Source of the DNA: Piezodorus guildinii
Taxonomy: Eukaryota > Arthropoda > Insecta > Hemiptera > Pentatomidae
Length of the DNA stretch: 64,000 nucleotides
Assembly: GCA_023052935.1 (NCBI GenBank)
Contig: CM041293.1
Coordinates: forward strand, 174,521,600-174,585,599
Reading direction: 5' to 3'
This document shows, in pieces, positions 35,314 through 50,000 of this stretch. The translations under genes and the position numbers were made by a program. The notes beneath the pieces were generated by a model. The model did no database searches. It saw only the letters and a list, made by a program, of their open reading frames with translations, and had not been told where the DNA came from. Position 1 is the first letter of the stretch. The number at the start of each line of letters is the position of its first letter.

Positions 35314-38300
35314 TATATATATAAATGAATCTCCTTTTCCCTTGGTCATCGCATCGTGCTTGAATGGCATTCTCTAATTTTTTTAAATTTTATTTATATT
35401 TATATTAGTCAGGCGAAGGATCTTATAAAAGATAAAAAGATAAACGTTACTTTAGTCAACAGTATTTTTTTTTTTCTAAGGTAATCTGTTTATCTACACA
35501 TATAAAAATGAATCCCACTATTCCTCTGTCATCGCATCACGCGTGAACGGCTGTCCCATTTTCGCTAAGACATAGTTCAGATAGGACATCGCCTTTTCAT
35601 AAAAAATGTAGTATTGTGCTTTCAGTTGTTTCTCAATTGGTTTGTACAAGAGGTCGTTGTTTACCAGTAAGTTGTTGGATGCATGAGACTAGCGACTATT
35701 CCGTCACTCCGTGCTACAATAAATTAAAAAAAAAACTACCTTTTAATTAAAATAGTTTTAAACATTTGATGAGCCATAGCAATATGTTTTCATCATTTTT
35801 TCATGTTTTCCTCAATTCAATATTCAGAAAAATAAATAAAATAATAGTCAGAAGATCCCAGCGCTTCTCATTCAACCGCGTCACTGGTCCTGAAAACCAG
35901 TGGAAAATAAATAGGAGAGCTTTTATTTATATTTAATTTTTTTATTTATTATAGAGATATTTACAACGGTATTTAAAAAAAAATACATCAAGTAAATGTG
36001 AACAATGAGATGGAGACATGATAGGTGTGAGAAGAAACTACCCAGTGGTAGCACTTCAAAGTTTATTTATATAAATAGGCCTTGAGGCCATTGGTTTTTT
36101 CAGCCGCCTCAGAGGATGATCAGGAATATAATGAGATGAGGTAATGCGGACAAGTGGGTTTGGGTGGACTGATAATTTGGAGTGAAAGGGCTAAGTCTGC
36201 AACCAATGGGATATTCAGGTCTTTATGAATTATTTTATTGTGACAAAGTAAGGGGCATTTAGGATCTTTCGAAGGATTTCGGATTGCAAGGATGGGATGC
36301 GAGAGGAATTTGATGGCTTGGTGGATCCCCATAGTTCAATTCTATATGTCCAAATGGACCTAAGTATGGTAATATAAATTAGTTTTTTGTAGTAGGTGGG
36401 AAGTTTTGAACGTTTGTCAAGTAAATGTTGTAATGAACGATATCTGCGCGCTGTTTCTTGTCGTTTCAGTCTAGTGTGAGGATTCCAAGTAAGTCGTCTG
36501 TCAAGATACAGACCAAGGTACCGGATCTATTCAACTGAGGTGAGCGGAATATTGCCAAAGGATATAGTGTGACAGGCAGACATAGGTTTGCGGCGAAGGG
36601 TAAAGGTAATTTGGAGGGATTTAGTATAATTTATTGTTCTTAATTTATTTATTCCTCCACATTTTACATCATTCTTCAATGGAAGTAATGTGAGACTGAA
36701 GGGTTTGGGAAGCAATAGTTGGGGAATTGTTTACAGATAACACACATGTGTCATCGGCGTATGTAGTGAGGACAGTGCAAGGATGAATAGGAATATCAGC
36801 TGTATATATGGTATAAAGGATTGGACCCAAGATGCTACCTTGGGAGTAAATGTCTGAGTAAATGTGGAGGAGATGGAAAGGTTATGATTTACTTTAATGG
36901 TTCTATCTGTGGGGTAGGAACGGATTAATAAGAATTAGGTTGGAGTGAGGAAATGACGAAGTTTGTAAACTGCTGTATAGTGAAATGGAATGCATTATAT
37001 TTGTAGATTAGTTCTTACTTGAATGGCTACATATGAGTATGGCTTTGGGAAGCTGTTTCGGGATATGGGATGTGATTCAATGGAAGTAATGTGAGACTGA
37101 AGGGTTTGGGAAGCAATAGTTGGGGAATTGTTTACAGATAATACACATGTGTCATCGGCGTATGTAGTGAGGACAGTGCAAGGATGAATAAGGAATATCA
37201 GCTGTATATATGGTATAAAGGACTGGACCCAAGATGCTACCTTGGGAGTAAATGTGGAGGAGATGGAAAGGTTATGATTTACTTTAAAGGTTCTATCTAT
37301 GGGGTAGGAACGGATTAATAAGAATTAGGTTGGAGTGAGGAAATGACGAAGTTTGTAAACTGCTGTATAGTGGAATGGGATGAGTGAAATCCAAACTAGT
37401 GGTCAGAATAATGTCAAGGATTGGGTATAGACGTTTTAGGAGAAGTTTCTCCCCATGATGGGCAAAAGAGAGATAGGAGATAGGAGGATAGGTTTCCTAG
37501 AGACTTTTCAGGTTTAGCAATCATCTTGATAATGGACAATTTCCAAGGATTGAGAATATAAACAGAACGAAAGGTGGCATTATATTTGTAGGTGAGTTCT
37601 TACTTGTATGGCTACATATGAGTATGGCTTTGGGAAGCTGGTTCGGGATATGGGATGTGATGAGATCGTGGCCAGGAGCTTTTTTGGAAGGTAATCTTTG
37701 AATGATATTAATGATTTCGGATAGGTGAAAGGCCTTAGGAGGAAGGGACATTTGGAGAGGAACAGTTAGTTCTGCTTCAACATGTTCAATATGGCTGGGA
37801 TTAAGGATATCTGGTTGCGGATTAAGCGTGTTGGAAAGATGTTCTCGAAAGATTTGGGATTTTTCTTCAGTGGATCTCGACCAGGTCTGGATTTAATGAG
37901 AAGAGGATGATTAAAGGTTTTAAATTTTAGCAGTTTTTCAGTTGTTATCCATAAGGATTTGTCTGACGTGGTCAAGTTCTCTGTAAAGTTCTGAATGTTT
38001 TGTATTTTGAATGTTCTTATTTCTGTTTGTTAGTGAGGTGATTGTAAGGTTTTTTGTTCGATGGATGTCTCGTGCTGTGCCATTTTTTTCTTGCTCTACA
38101 TTTGTTAGTTAGTAGGAGTCGATTTTTTTTATTTAACGTCACTTTATACAACTATGGTTAATCGGACGATACTACAGTGGGAGTCCTAAATTTTGCCTAT
38201 CCAGGTTTTATTAGGATAGGGATCTTTAACGAGTGCCTGACATCACACAGGCTCGGGACCACCTTTTAACGTCCCATCCGAAGGACGGCACAACTAAGGA

Positions 38301-41300
38301 TTTTTTACTCCCAATAAAAAATCCTAGGAACATCTGCGGGTTTAAACCCGTGACCTTTGGCATAGGAGGCTGTTATGCTAACCACCCAGCTACAAGTGAT
38401 CCCTGGTGGGAGTCGAATGTGATTCGGTAAGTTTGTTTCATGAAAATGTCTAATTTTGCGAACCGATGTGTTGGTATCTATGATAGCTTTTATCGACTTT
38501 GTAAGTTATTCTGTGGTGGGGTCTATGTCATGTTTAGTTTTTAACAGAATGTTTAAGTCATGTTTGTTCTCTAAATCATTACGATAACAGTCCCAGTCAA
38601 CGTGTACTTTAATCAGGGAAGGAAGAGAGGGTTTAAGAACAGGTTGTGAATGCATGAGAAGAAGAACCGGGCTATGATCTGAGGAGAGGTCATCGAGGGA
38701 TTTGATTGTAATTTGAGTGGAGGGAATTTGGAAACTAATAAAGATGTTAAGGATATCTGGACATTTTTTTTAAGAAGTTGGCCATAATTTAATTTAAATA
38801 GTTTATATTTAATGAAATCTAATAAAATGGCGTTTGTCTGTTAGTTATTGGGGAAGAGTTGGAGTATGAATGGACAGACGAAGAAGAAGGCAGAGTGAGA
38901 GAAGAGTTCAGCCACATCGAAGAAGAGGAGGCCAAAGAAGCAGAAGAAGGAGAGCGAGAAGAAGAAATCGTTCTCGAAGGAGAAGAATGGAAAGCCTTCG
39001 ATGGTGAGAATCTTCTTTTTTATTAATCCGCGTCTGCGTCGCACAGTGGGGCCGAATGGCCAAAAAGCGGGGAAAAAATCAATATCTCGAAAACGGATTA
39101 ACATAGAATCGAAAAATACATCATGTTCAACGGTCGTTATTGAAATTTTGACGAAAATTAATTAACTAATTAGAAAATTAAAGCCTATTGACATTATAAA
39201 AATTTCGAAAATTTTCGAAATTGGTTGCACTTATAAAAACCAGTTCAAACAAGTAATTTGAGTGTATATTGAGATTAAATAATACTTACAATCAAAATTT
39301 CAAGGAAGTTTAAGAGACTGGAGAATTTCGTAAATAATTAAACTAGAGATTCAAAGTCAAAGCTTGCTCAAGTTGAAAAGAAACTTACGATTTCAAATTC
39401 ATGGAAATTATATTAACAGTCGCTTAGCTGCATCACTTATTTCCAGGTGTTTTTTTTTTTTTTGGTCGGGTCTCATGTTCGTGATAAAAGGATCTGAAGT
39501 CTCCAGTAGCTGGATTCGTCGTATGGTATGTGGAAAACATATTCATTTTCCATCCACTCGCTGAATATTTTTCTGAACCTCGCCCGATCCCAATTTGCCT
39601 TGTTTATTTTTTTATTAAAATGAGGCCAAAACTCTTACTTGAAGCTGTCACCATTGTAGAAATGTTTTCCTAGTCAAGTTCAGGGTGATTTCGTCGAAGA
39701 AATACGTCGAAGTTTGTACCACCCCACAAGCACTCACACAAATCGCGGTATTTAATTTTGATAGAGTTCATGGCTAGACAACGTTAGCAACTAGACTGAA
39801 CTGGAATTAAAAGTGTTTTGGCGTGGGGACATGTTTGATCTGAGCCAATTGGGTAAACAAAATAGTGCATCAATCAAAGAGGTACTCTTCTTTCTTTCCT
39901 TTGCGGTGTTATGATCGGATAGGCAGATGATTTTTGTTTTGATCTTTATTCTAACACGTCTATTTTGAGAAAATGACTTCCTCATCCTGGAGGAAGGTGA
40001 AGCTTTTTTTGTTGCACTACCTTTTCAAAATGTTTACGGTAGTTCCTAACTTTAGTCTGGTCTCGTGATCAAAACTATTTTTTGGACCAATTCCTCTTAT
40101 GTGTGGCATATATAAACATCCTAGAACAGGAATAAAACATTAGAATTATTTTACATTTTTTCCCAGTTACATAGCAAACTCTGAAAGTTAGGTATAATTT
40201 AAGCAAAACTTGCATTATCTGGACTTTAAGCCTCAATAAATGGGGCTAAACATTAGTCTGGATGAAATTTGTGCTATATCTAGATGCAGTGGCTAATGTA
40301 CAACAGAAATACGAACCAGATGATCAAAATAAAAAATTTCGAAAAATCTAATTTTTTTCGCACTTGCCCCACTGTGCGTCGCCCGGACTGCGGCTGGAGG
40401 CACGGAGAGTTGATTCTATGTCTGCATCTAGAAAGTCGATGCGCATTGCGTTTGCATCTCTACTCCTTCTCATAGTCCAGGAGCCAGGTGCACGGTTTAC
40501 TGACTGCCTCTGCATCTAGAAAATATTTTTTTAAATTTCTTTCTACCATACTTATTACAAAAATGCCTTTCTTGAGGTCTTAAAACTGTTACGAAGCAGT
40601 TAATTAATTTGATTAAGTGAAGAATTACATCCGATTTTCTAGACCATCGAATATACGCTTAGTTATTGTTTTGCTTATTCTGTAAAGTCTCAAAAATTAC
40701 GAAAATAGATTTCTTGCGGATTAGAAACCCTTACTAATGACCGACAGAAGAGCAAACGTCCAGCGAAACCACTTGGAGGCTGGCGTCCAATACTTTAAGA
40801 CTATTTCAGGGAATATTCACTTAAAATAAGACTAGATTGAGTTAATAATAATTATATTATTTATAATATATTTATTTATTTACAATTGTTTTTGTTTGTA
40901 CTTTAATGTTATTTGCTATATGCAAAAAAAAAATTGCAATAAGCAAATATGATGACTTCCGAAAGTCGGTTAAATCAAGGCATCTCTAGGCCACCGCCTC
41001 AAAAGTCGTCGGGGTGGGTTGTACGGGTTCGTGTAGGATTTAAGTGTTTGGGCCGATGGGTTCATGTTGTAAGTCAGTCTGTCATGAAATCTTTTATAAT
41101 ATTCTGTGTTTGTGTCTGAAACTGTGAGTACGATTGGAGGGTCTGAATTATTTGGATGTTAGAATATTTGGCAGATCCCCATAGCTCTATCCCGTATGTC
41201 CATAATGGTTTGATCAGTACTTTGTAAATAGTAATTTTGGTGTTCACGGATAATTTGAAAATTACTATTGCATTATTACATTGAAAACAAAAGACTTCTA

Positions 41301-44300
41301 TTGCAAAATTACATGAATATATATGATATAATTATTCACTTCATCAAATTAATTAGCTCTGGAGCACGCTAAAGGTTGTTAGTTCGTATCCAAGTTACGG
41401 AGGGACATTTATAAGCATATAATTAAATGGGGATTCATTCACAGCTTCTCGTCCGGGTTATTGATGAGACCTGTCAGCCTTCTGGGGGCCACTCACAAAA
41501 AATAGGCGTAGGCAGTGATGACCCCACCGCATAAAAATTTCATCGAGAAACTACATCCGAAAAAATTACATGCGCCAGAGAAAGAAAATTAATTAGCTAC
41601 TTAGTAAGAGTTTCAAGACCGTAAGAAATGTATTTTTGTAATAATTATGACAGACAGAAATTTAAAAAAATATTTCTAGATGTATGTTCGATGAGTTAGT
41701 CTTTTGCGTCTTGGATACAAACATTCATCATCATCATCCGTGGCTCTACAGACCGATGTGGTCCTTGGCCTCCTCAATAAGTCTTCGCCAGGTGGTTCGG
41801 TCTTGAGCAGCCGCTCGCCAGTTGCGGGCGTCAAGTAGGCGAAGAGCATCCCTGGCAACGGTGTCCTCCCATCTAAGCCGAGGTCTTCCTCTTCCCCTTG
41901 TCCGGTGAAGCCTCCCATCCAGCAGCTTTTTGGGAATTTCATCGTCTGGCATCCGTACTACGTGGCCAGCCCATCGCAGTCTTCCTAAGCTGATTAACCT
42001 CATCACATCAGCTTCGCCATAGATCCGGTAGATCTCCAAGTTTGTCCTCCGCCTCCAGCTTTCCCCGATCTTAACTGGCCCAAATATCTTTCTTAAGATT
42101 TTTCTTTCAAATATGAGGATATCCCTCTCCTCTATACCAGTGAGGGTCCACGTTTCAGATCCATAAGTTAAGACGGGCCTAATGAGGGTCTTATACAAAA
42201 GGCACTTTGTGCGACGGGTGAGGTAGGCACTTCTCAGGTGCTTTCTGAGGCCAAAATAGCACCTGTTGGCTTTGAGGAGACGCTGACTTGTTTCCCCGGA
42301 GATCCTATTTCCACAATTTACTACTGCTCTGAGGTACACAAATTGGTCGACGCTCTGGAACGCAAATGGGCCCATTATCACAGGATGTCGGTCTGCAGTC
42401 TCTGTTCCCGGCCCAGCTTTCATGTATTTTGTCTTCTCCTGATTGATGTGCATCCCCATATCCTTCGCTGCCTCCGCCAACCTGAGGAAAGCATCTTCTA
42501 AGGACTCAAATGACCTTGCGACAATGTCCAGGTCGTCAGCAAAGCCGAGAATTTGGACCAGCCCATTGAAGATGGTGTCCGAAGTCTGTATCCCTGAACC
42601 GCGCACTACCTTTTCCAAAGCCGAATTGAACAACAAACAGGCAAGGCCATCACCCTACCTAACACCTTTTGCAGTTTCGAACTGTGGAGAGAGGTCCGTT
42701 TGAATGCGTACAGTGCACCATGTGTCATCCATTGTCATCCTGATCAGCCGAACCAATTTCAGAGGAACTCCAAGCTCTAACAACGCTGCGTACAATTTCG
42801 GCCTTTTTATGCTATCATAAGCCCTCCGGAAGTCCACAAATAGATGATGGGTAATCATTCTGTACTCCTGGGACTTCTCGAGAATCATTCTCAGACCAAA
42901 CATTTGATCCGCTGTTGATTTACCTCCCCTGAAACCAGCCTGATATTTACCTATTTTTCTCTCGGCAAATGGTAGAAGCTTACCATAAATGACGTTGGAG
43001 AGAACCTTGTAGGCGCACTGTAAAAGCGATATGCCACGGTAATTAGAGCATTCCAGGATATCACCTTTCTTGTGGAGTGGATGAATAATGGCTTTCTTCC
43101 ACTGTTAAGGCATTTTCTCTTCGGTCCAGACTGTGAGGATTACGTTGTAGAGGGCTCTCATAAACTCATCTCCACCATGCTTCAGGAGCTCAGCAGGAAT
43201 CTCATCCTCACCTGGAGCCTTATTGTTATTGAGTCTTTTGACAGCCTCTTCGATATCATCAAAGGTAGGTGGGTCGGGAGTTTCGGTATCATTTGCACCT
43301 GGTATTTCCCACTCCTCTCGGTCTCCCGCGTTTAAAAGAGTGTCGAAGTGACGGGACCATCGAGCAAGAACTTCATCCTTTCCCGTGGCCATGGACCCGT
43401 CTTCATTTCTACATGCCTTGACACGCGGTTTAAAGCCGGCCCTACTCTTATTAACCTTTTGATAAAAGGTTCTAGATTCTCGTAGATTGCTGTGCTCCTC
43501 TATTTCCTCAAGCTGCTTCCTCTCCCATTCCCTTTTCTTTTTACGGTGAAGCCTTTTTTCATCTCTCCGCCTATCTGAATACTCCTTGGATACTCCTCTG
43601 GTGTGTCGCTTCTGAACCATGTTTTTGTACGCTTTGTTTTTATTTTCTGTTGCGATCGCACACTCTTCGTCAAACCATTGAGACCGCACTCTTCGTTCCT
43701 CATTCCCAAGAGTTTCCCGGGCCACTCTTTTAATTAAGGACGAGAGCGCATTCCATTGCTCTTCCACAGGCCCATCTGGTACACCATTTTCCACGATTGC
43801 TTCATCAAGCTTCTGACTGTAATCTTCACTAACATCCGGCATTCTCAGTCTGGCTGTAGCTATTCTCTCTCTCTTCTTTCCCATGGATTTCCTAACGTTT
43901 GATATCCTGGCTCTCATTTTGGACACTACCAGGTAATGGTCGGTGTCCATATTAGCCCCTCGGTATGATCTGTAGCTCATCAAACTGGATCTGTGCCTCC
44001 TACTGACCAATATGTGGTCAATCTGATTGACCGTCTTACCATCCGGAGAGCGCCATGTACCTTTGTGAATCTTTTTCCAGGGAATAGGGTGCTTCCCACA
44101 ACCAAGTCCTTTGATGCGGAAAAGTTAATGAGCATACGGCCATTATCGTTTGTTTCGTAGTTGAGGCTATATTTTCCTATGGTCGGCCTAAAAACTTCCT
44201 CCTTGCCGATTTTGGCGTTGAAGTCCCCCATGATGACCTTAATATCACTCTTCGGACAGCTGTCCAGAGTCCTGTCTAGCTAATTGTAGAATTCTTCTTT

Positions 44301-46983
44301 CTCATCTTCTGGGGCTACCTCAGTGGGAGCATAGCAACTCAGGACAGTGTAATTGTAGAATTTTCCCCTCAATCTAATAACACAGATTCGATGGTTAACT
44401 GGAGTAAAGCCTATAACAAGATCTCGGGCTGCTCCCCTGACCACAAACCCAGTACCAGAAATATGCTGCTGATCGTGGCAGCTGTAGTAGATGGTGTGGG
44501 ACCGCTTCTCCAGGACCCCTCTTCCCCTCCACCTCACCTCCTGTAGAGCGACCAGGTCTATTTTATAAAGGTCTAGCTGCTGTAGGAGTTGCCGAAGCGA
44601 ACCCAGTCTATGTAAAGATAAAATATTCCATTGGGCAAATGAAAGATCCATATGACAAATCCGTGGTCGTTTCCTTAAAGACAGTCCGGCTATTTCTTTT
44701 TGAGGTCTCAAAACAGTATACGTTTTCCGGGGACGGGTAGTTAGCCCTTCCCCAACCTTTTTTACCTGAAGGACAGGGAGATTTGTGTTCAAGGTTCTCA
44801 CCCTCTAGATGCATTGTCTTCACCACGACTTAGAGCTGCGTCCACCCTCGCAGTATGTATTCTACTCCTTGATTCTCATTGAGCCTAACCAACACGATAC
44901 GAACATTACAGAAGGGAAAACCTGTGAATTACCGCAATGAAGTCTGTAATTCCCTCTTATATTTATACAAATTCTTTTGTTTTCAACAGAACTAATGGAA
45001 GAAGGGGAAGAGGAATCAGTCCGAGAAGAAGAAGTCGTTGAAAAAGAAGAGTAAGTTTTATAAAACAATTGAGATCTTGAGTTCCAAATAGGTACTATAT
45101 CCACTTTAGAAAATTTTACAGGAAGCGAAAAAACTCGTATTTATTTATTACTGAAACTATTTACTTGATTCTTTTTACTTTAACTTACTATAAATAGTAA
45201 GGGGAAGTATTGCGATCGTGAAAATTTTCGAATATTATATTATCTATACTATATTATCTTGTTACCACTGATATAAAACAGGTAAATATGCAAGTTGAGC
45301 GAATTTGAAAAGCAACTGAAGGAGAAAACTGAAAGAATATTTTTTAAATGTATTTTTTCGTTTTTGAACATAAGATCAGTAATAGATATGTATGATATAC
45401 CGTTGGAAAGCTAAAGATTTTAGAAAAAATATTATCTTATACTCAAGCTTTTAAAAGTTAATAGAGAGTGATAAAAAGAAGATAAAACTAACTGATTATT
45501 TTAGATAATAATATAATAGATTTTTTAATAAAACACATGTTTCTATATAAATTCTATTCAATTAATTCTTTAATAGTTTCACGTATTTTTATCTCTAACT
45601 GTATTTGAAAATTCTTTTATTTATTTTTAAAATGGAGGTAAGTGACAGTCGTGTGTTGCCCGCACCTGATTTTTTACTTTCACTTACCTATCGTGACGAA
45701 ATGCATGTTTAAGGGTCACCTGAGACCAAATGACCAAGTCCCGCAAAAAGGTCAGTGTGTGTGTGGTAAGTCTAGCACCTATACAAAAACTCAACTAAAA
45801 ATTCATATTTACGCCCGGGACGTTACAGCATATTTTTCATTAAAATCGGCTAACCAGAAGAACAGAACAACTTCATACCATGTATTTTGCACCTTTTAAC
45901 GATTTTCTCAAAAACGGCTTTGATTAAACTCACACTAAAAAAAAACAACTTGAGCCACTACAACCTATGAAGAATTTCGGATTCAGTACATGTAGAGATT
46001 CGTACTGTTTCTAAGCCAACGGCCGTGCAATGACGTGATTCGGCCAAGATCACGCTCAGCCGCCAGAGTGTTTTCCCCTTTTTTGGGTACCCACTTGACA
46101 GACCTTGACACAGAGGCTGGGTGTGCCCCAGGAGAGTCTCCATGCCCCAGGATCGCCCCCCGGCTGAAATAACAGAATAAATAATATTCCGCCATAGCCG
46201 GGATTCAAACCTAGAACCCGGAGCACAATAGACTAGCGCTCTACCCACTAGACGCTATATCGGTGTAAAATTTAACGGGCTTTAATATCATGTAGGTTTC
46301 ATTCTGATTGAAATAGTCTGACAGGGCTTAAATGCCGATTTCTTAAATGTTCTTCCTCTGAAGTATCTTTAAATTTTTAGAATCGAAAAAAATAACCATA
46401 TCATTGTTAACCACGGTAAAAAACAGTTAAATATAAAAGTTGAACGTATTCGATATCCAGTTAAAGGTGGGAACACCAAAAATATTTTTGTATATACTTT
46501 TTGGTTTCGGAAAATACGAACAGTAATACATCGTTTGAAAGAGAAAAAATATCATCTCATACAAAAATTATTAAAAGGTAATGGAGAGTGTCGATTATGG
46601 CATAAACGTATTATTGATTATTATACGAAACAATTTAATATTGTTAATCCAAATCATATGTTTCCAACAAACCCTAATAAAATTTTTATTTAAATAGAAT
46701 TAAAACTTTAAGTTTATTTAATAGTTCTTAAATTAATTAATCGGAGTAAGTGAAAGTGGTGTGTTGCCCGCACCAGATTTTTTTTTCATCCATAAAAAAT
46801 AAAAATGTTTCCTTTCCTTTTACAGAATCCCTAAAGAAACTTCATGGGAAAAAGAGCAAAAGAGGCAGAAAGTTAGTTTTTACAAGTTGATGAAGTTCTT
46901 TCGAAATGAAATTGAAAGGAGGAAAACTTTAATGAGGGACCTCAAGCTCTTCTATCGATTAACCGGAGTAAGAAACGTTTTAA

Positions 46984-47052
<69 letters not shown>

Positions 47053-50000
47053 CACAGTAAACCCTCGTTTTAACGAACTCCAAGGGACCAAAAAATCCTC
47101 TGTTCGCTATAAAAGAAATCGTTATATCCGAAAAATATATTGTATGTATATTATATGTCTTGGTATAAATTCAGGTGGTTGAAAAGAAATATTTTCAATA
47201 CAGCATTCGTTTTCAGGCACATGTTTATTTAGAAACTACAAAATCAGTTAAAACTATGCACTGTGTACATATATCTATCTTATTTCACATTTTACATAAT
47301 ACTTTAAGATTAACATAAACCATCATTAAAAATACAAAATCACAGCAATTCATATAAAGTTTAAATAAAAAATGTTGTTTTTTTTTGCACATCTTGATGA
47401 ACGGAGGCATCGATTTTATCTTTATTAGCGATAATCATTGGTAGAGGAGATTTTGATATCCCGTGTTTTTTTCCGAAATTTTCGATTTCGACTCAATTTT
47501 TTTATCCACTTCTTGGAGAATCGCAAACCATGTATTTATTAAATCAATGGATTTTCTCTTGACCTCGTAGGAAATTCGAATTAAAGCAAGTAATAAAAGC
47601 AATAAAAACAGAAAAACTAGCTGAAACTCCAGAAACCAGAAGCTGTCAAAAACTGTGAATCACAGAATTGAGCTAAACAGAAGGTAAGGATTTGGACAGA
47701 AAGGCGCCGCTCTTTACTGGGAATTAAGACGTATCGTAATTTTTTTCTTCTTTATTTTTCGTAATAACCAAACAAATTCAATTCTGAGGTCCACAAAAGT
47801 AGTTCGTTAATTCGTTATAAGAGAATATTTCGTTATAAACGAGGAGAAATCATAATTTTCTATTAATTGTTCAAGGGACCGCAATGATAGTTCGTTATAA
47901 AAGGGTGTTCGTTAAAAAGAGGGTTTACTGTATATATATATATAAATTACGTTAATTCACTTAAATAAGATATAAATAATAAAAGTAATAGGAGATAGAA
48001 ACAACACGCACGATAACTAGAACAACACTGACTTTATTTCCTTGTTTAGACCTCGATGTATACAACAGAATGTTTACAAGGTACAGGCGGGATTAAGCCC
48101 GATACCGGCTCGCCGCGGTCTCTAACTCCCCCCCGCCAGTTTACGAAAATTTCCGTAAACTTATACTAAGCAGGTCAGGCGCAATATTAACCTTCATAAT
48201 AGAGAGAAAGAACCAAAGCGATCGGTCATCGGGCTCTAATATAAACAAACAAAATGCTAAACAATTCACACATTTCGAAAAATAATAAAACAAAAAAAAA
48301 CGTGAAAATATAATGCACAAAAGGTAAATTCAATAAAGAAAAATATTAAGCACACACACAAAAAACAACAAAACAGCATGACGAGGCACTCCAGCTCACT
48401 ATGGTAATGTTAACTTGGCCATTGGGAACCTCAATTGTTCGATATGGACAGTCCTCCGCTTTTTAGGGTCCTTGACGCTCTGGATAGTGACCACGTTATG
48501 TTCGCGGATAGTGATCACTCGGAAGGGGCCCTCGTACCGCTCCAGCTCCTTTCCCCTGTTCGATACTTTCCTCCTGTATACGATCAGTCCTATTTTAATG
48601 TCACCGCTAATATCTCTAACTCCCAGATTATGCTTCGCAACCCGGCGGCATTTCTCCGACTCGATCCTCCGCCTGACTTTGTTCCACCGTTTCACCAGCA
48701 ATATGCGGTTGGCTACAGCTCGATCCAATTTTTCTCTGTTTGCTACCGTCCCTGACCAATCCCTAGGGCGATCCCGAAGGTCGAAGAGGATTTCGAATGG
48801 CGCGAATCCCGTGACAGAGTGGATAGAATGGTTATACGCCGCGACCGCCTTTGTCATTGCCATGTCCGGCTCTAAGCCTTTGTCCATCTGATAAACACGC
48901 AAATGGTCGCTCAACGTACTATGGAGCCTTTCAATACCCCCTCTGCTCTTTGCGTGCCCCGGAGTGTTGAGATGCCAAGCTATGTCAAGAGCCTTCGCTT
49001 CCTTGTGTATGGCGGCATTGTCGAACTCCTTACCGCCATCGGATGCTATCCGTTCTGGAATCCCATAGAATTGGAACCATGTCCGTATTGCCTCTAAAAC
49101 CGCTTCCGAGAATCGCTTTTGGACAAGATACGCCATGGCGATCTTGCTGAACGTATCTAGTATCGTCACCCATTTGTACCCTCTCCAGGTGAAAGTATCG
49201 ACCTGCAAATCTATCAGAGGTGCCTCCGAGGTGGGTGTCTCTTCTTGGACCGTTTGAGGAGGGTTCCGATCATACTTTGTGGTGAGGCAGATATTACAGT
49301 TTCCAATGATTTCCTGAATCATTTTCCTCATGCCCCACCAAAAATATCTTCGCTTGAGTGCCAGGAAGGTTTCGTTGACTCCTCGATGGTTTGTTTTTCC
49401 CTGATGATACGCCACTGTCACTTCGCGCTGGCGCTCCACATCCTTCAGTATTTCGACCATCAGGGTGCAGCGGATGAACGATCTGTCCACTCCTATTTTT
49501 TCCTCTCGCCATAGTCTTTTAATCTTCTCCCATACTATCTCGTTGCCGACATACAGGTGATGATTTTTGCCAGGCGTAGAAACATCATTAAGCGTGCGGC
49601 AAATCAGATCCTCGCTGATCCCCGGTTGCGACCAGATCGTGGTGATTTTACTTCTCCCAGATATGTCGTTTTCGATCTTGATCGGTCCCGCCATTCGGGT
49701 CTTCCAGATGATCTGCCGGCGTTTATCATTAATTATTTCCTCTATCTCTTCCATATGGGTTGCCCTTTCGTCCGCCGAGCTATCCTCTTCCGTGGCGCCT
49801 TCCTCTCGCGCTCCCTGACCGCCTTCTCCTTCTTGCGTCCAATCTCTAAGAAATCGTGGGAGGTTGCCAGATGGCTCTCCAGTTTCTTCTTCCAATGCGT
49901 TAATAATGAGAGCACGGGACAGCCAGTCCGCTACCACATTTTCTTTTCCCGGCTTATATGCTATCTCAAAGTTATATTGGCTGAGGAACTCTTTCCACCT

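Noticed and set aside
45958..46248. 96-residue frame on the minus strand (and its twin at 58167-58463)
   Set aside because: The same frame appears in both SINE-B copies because the SINE is conserved, not because it is coding.
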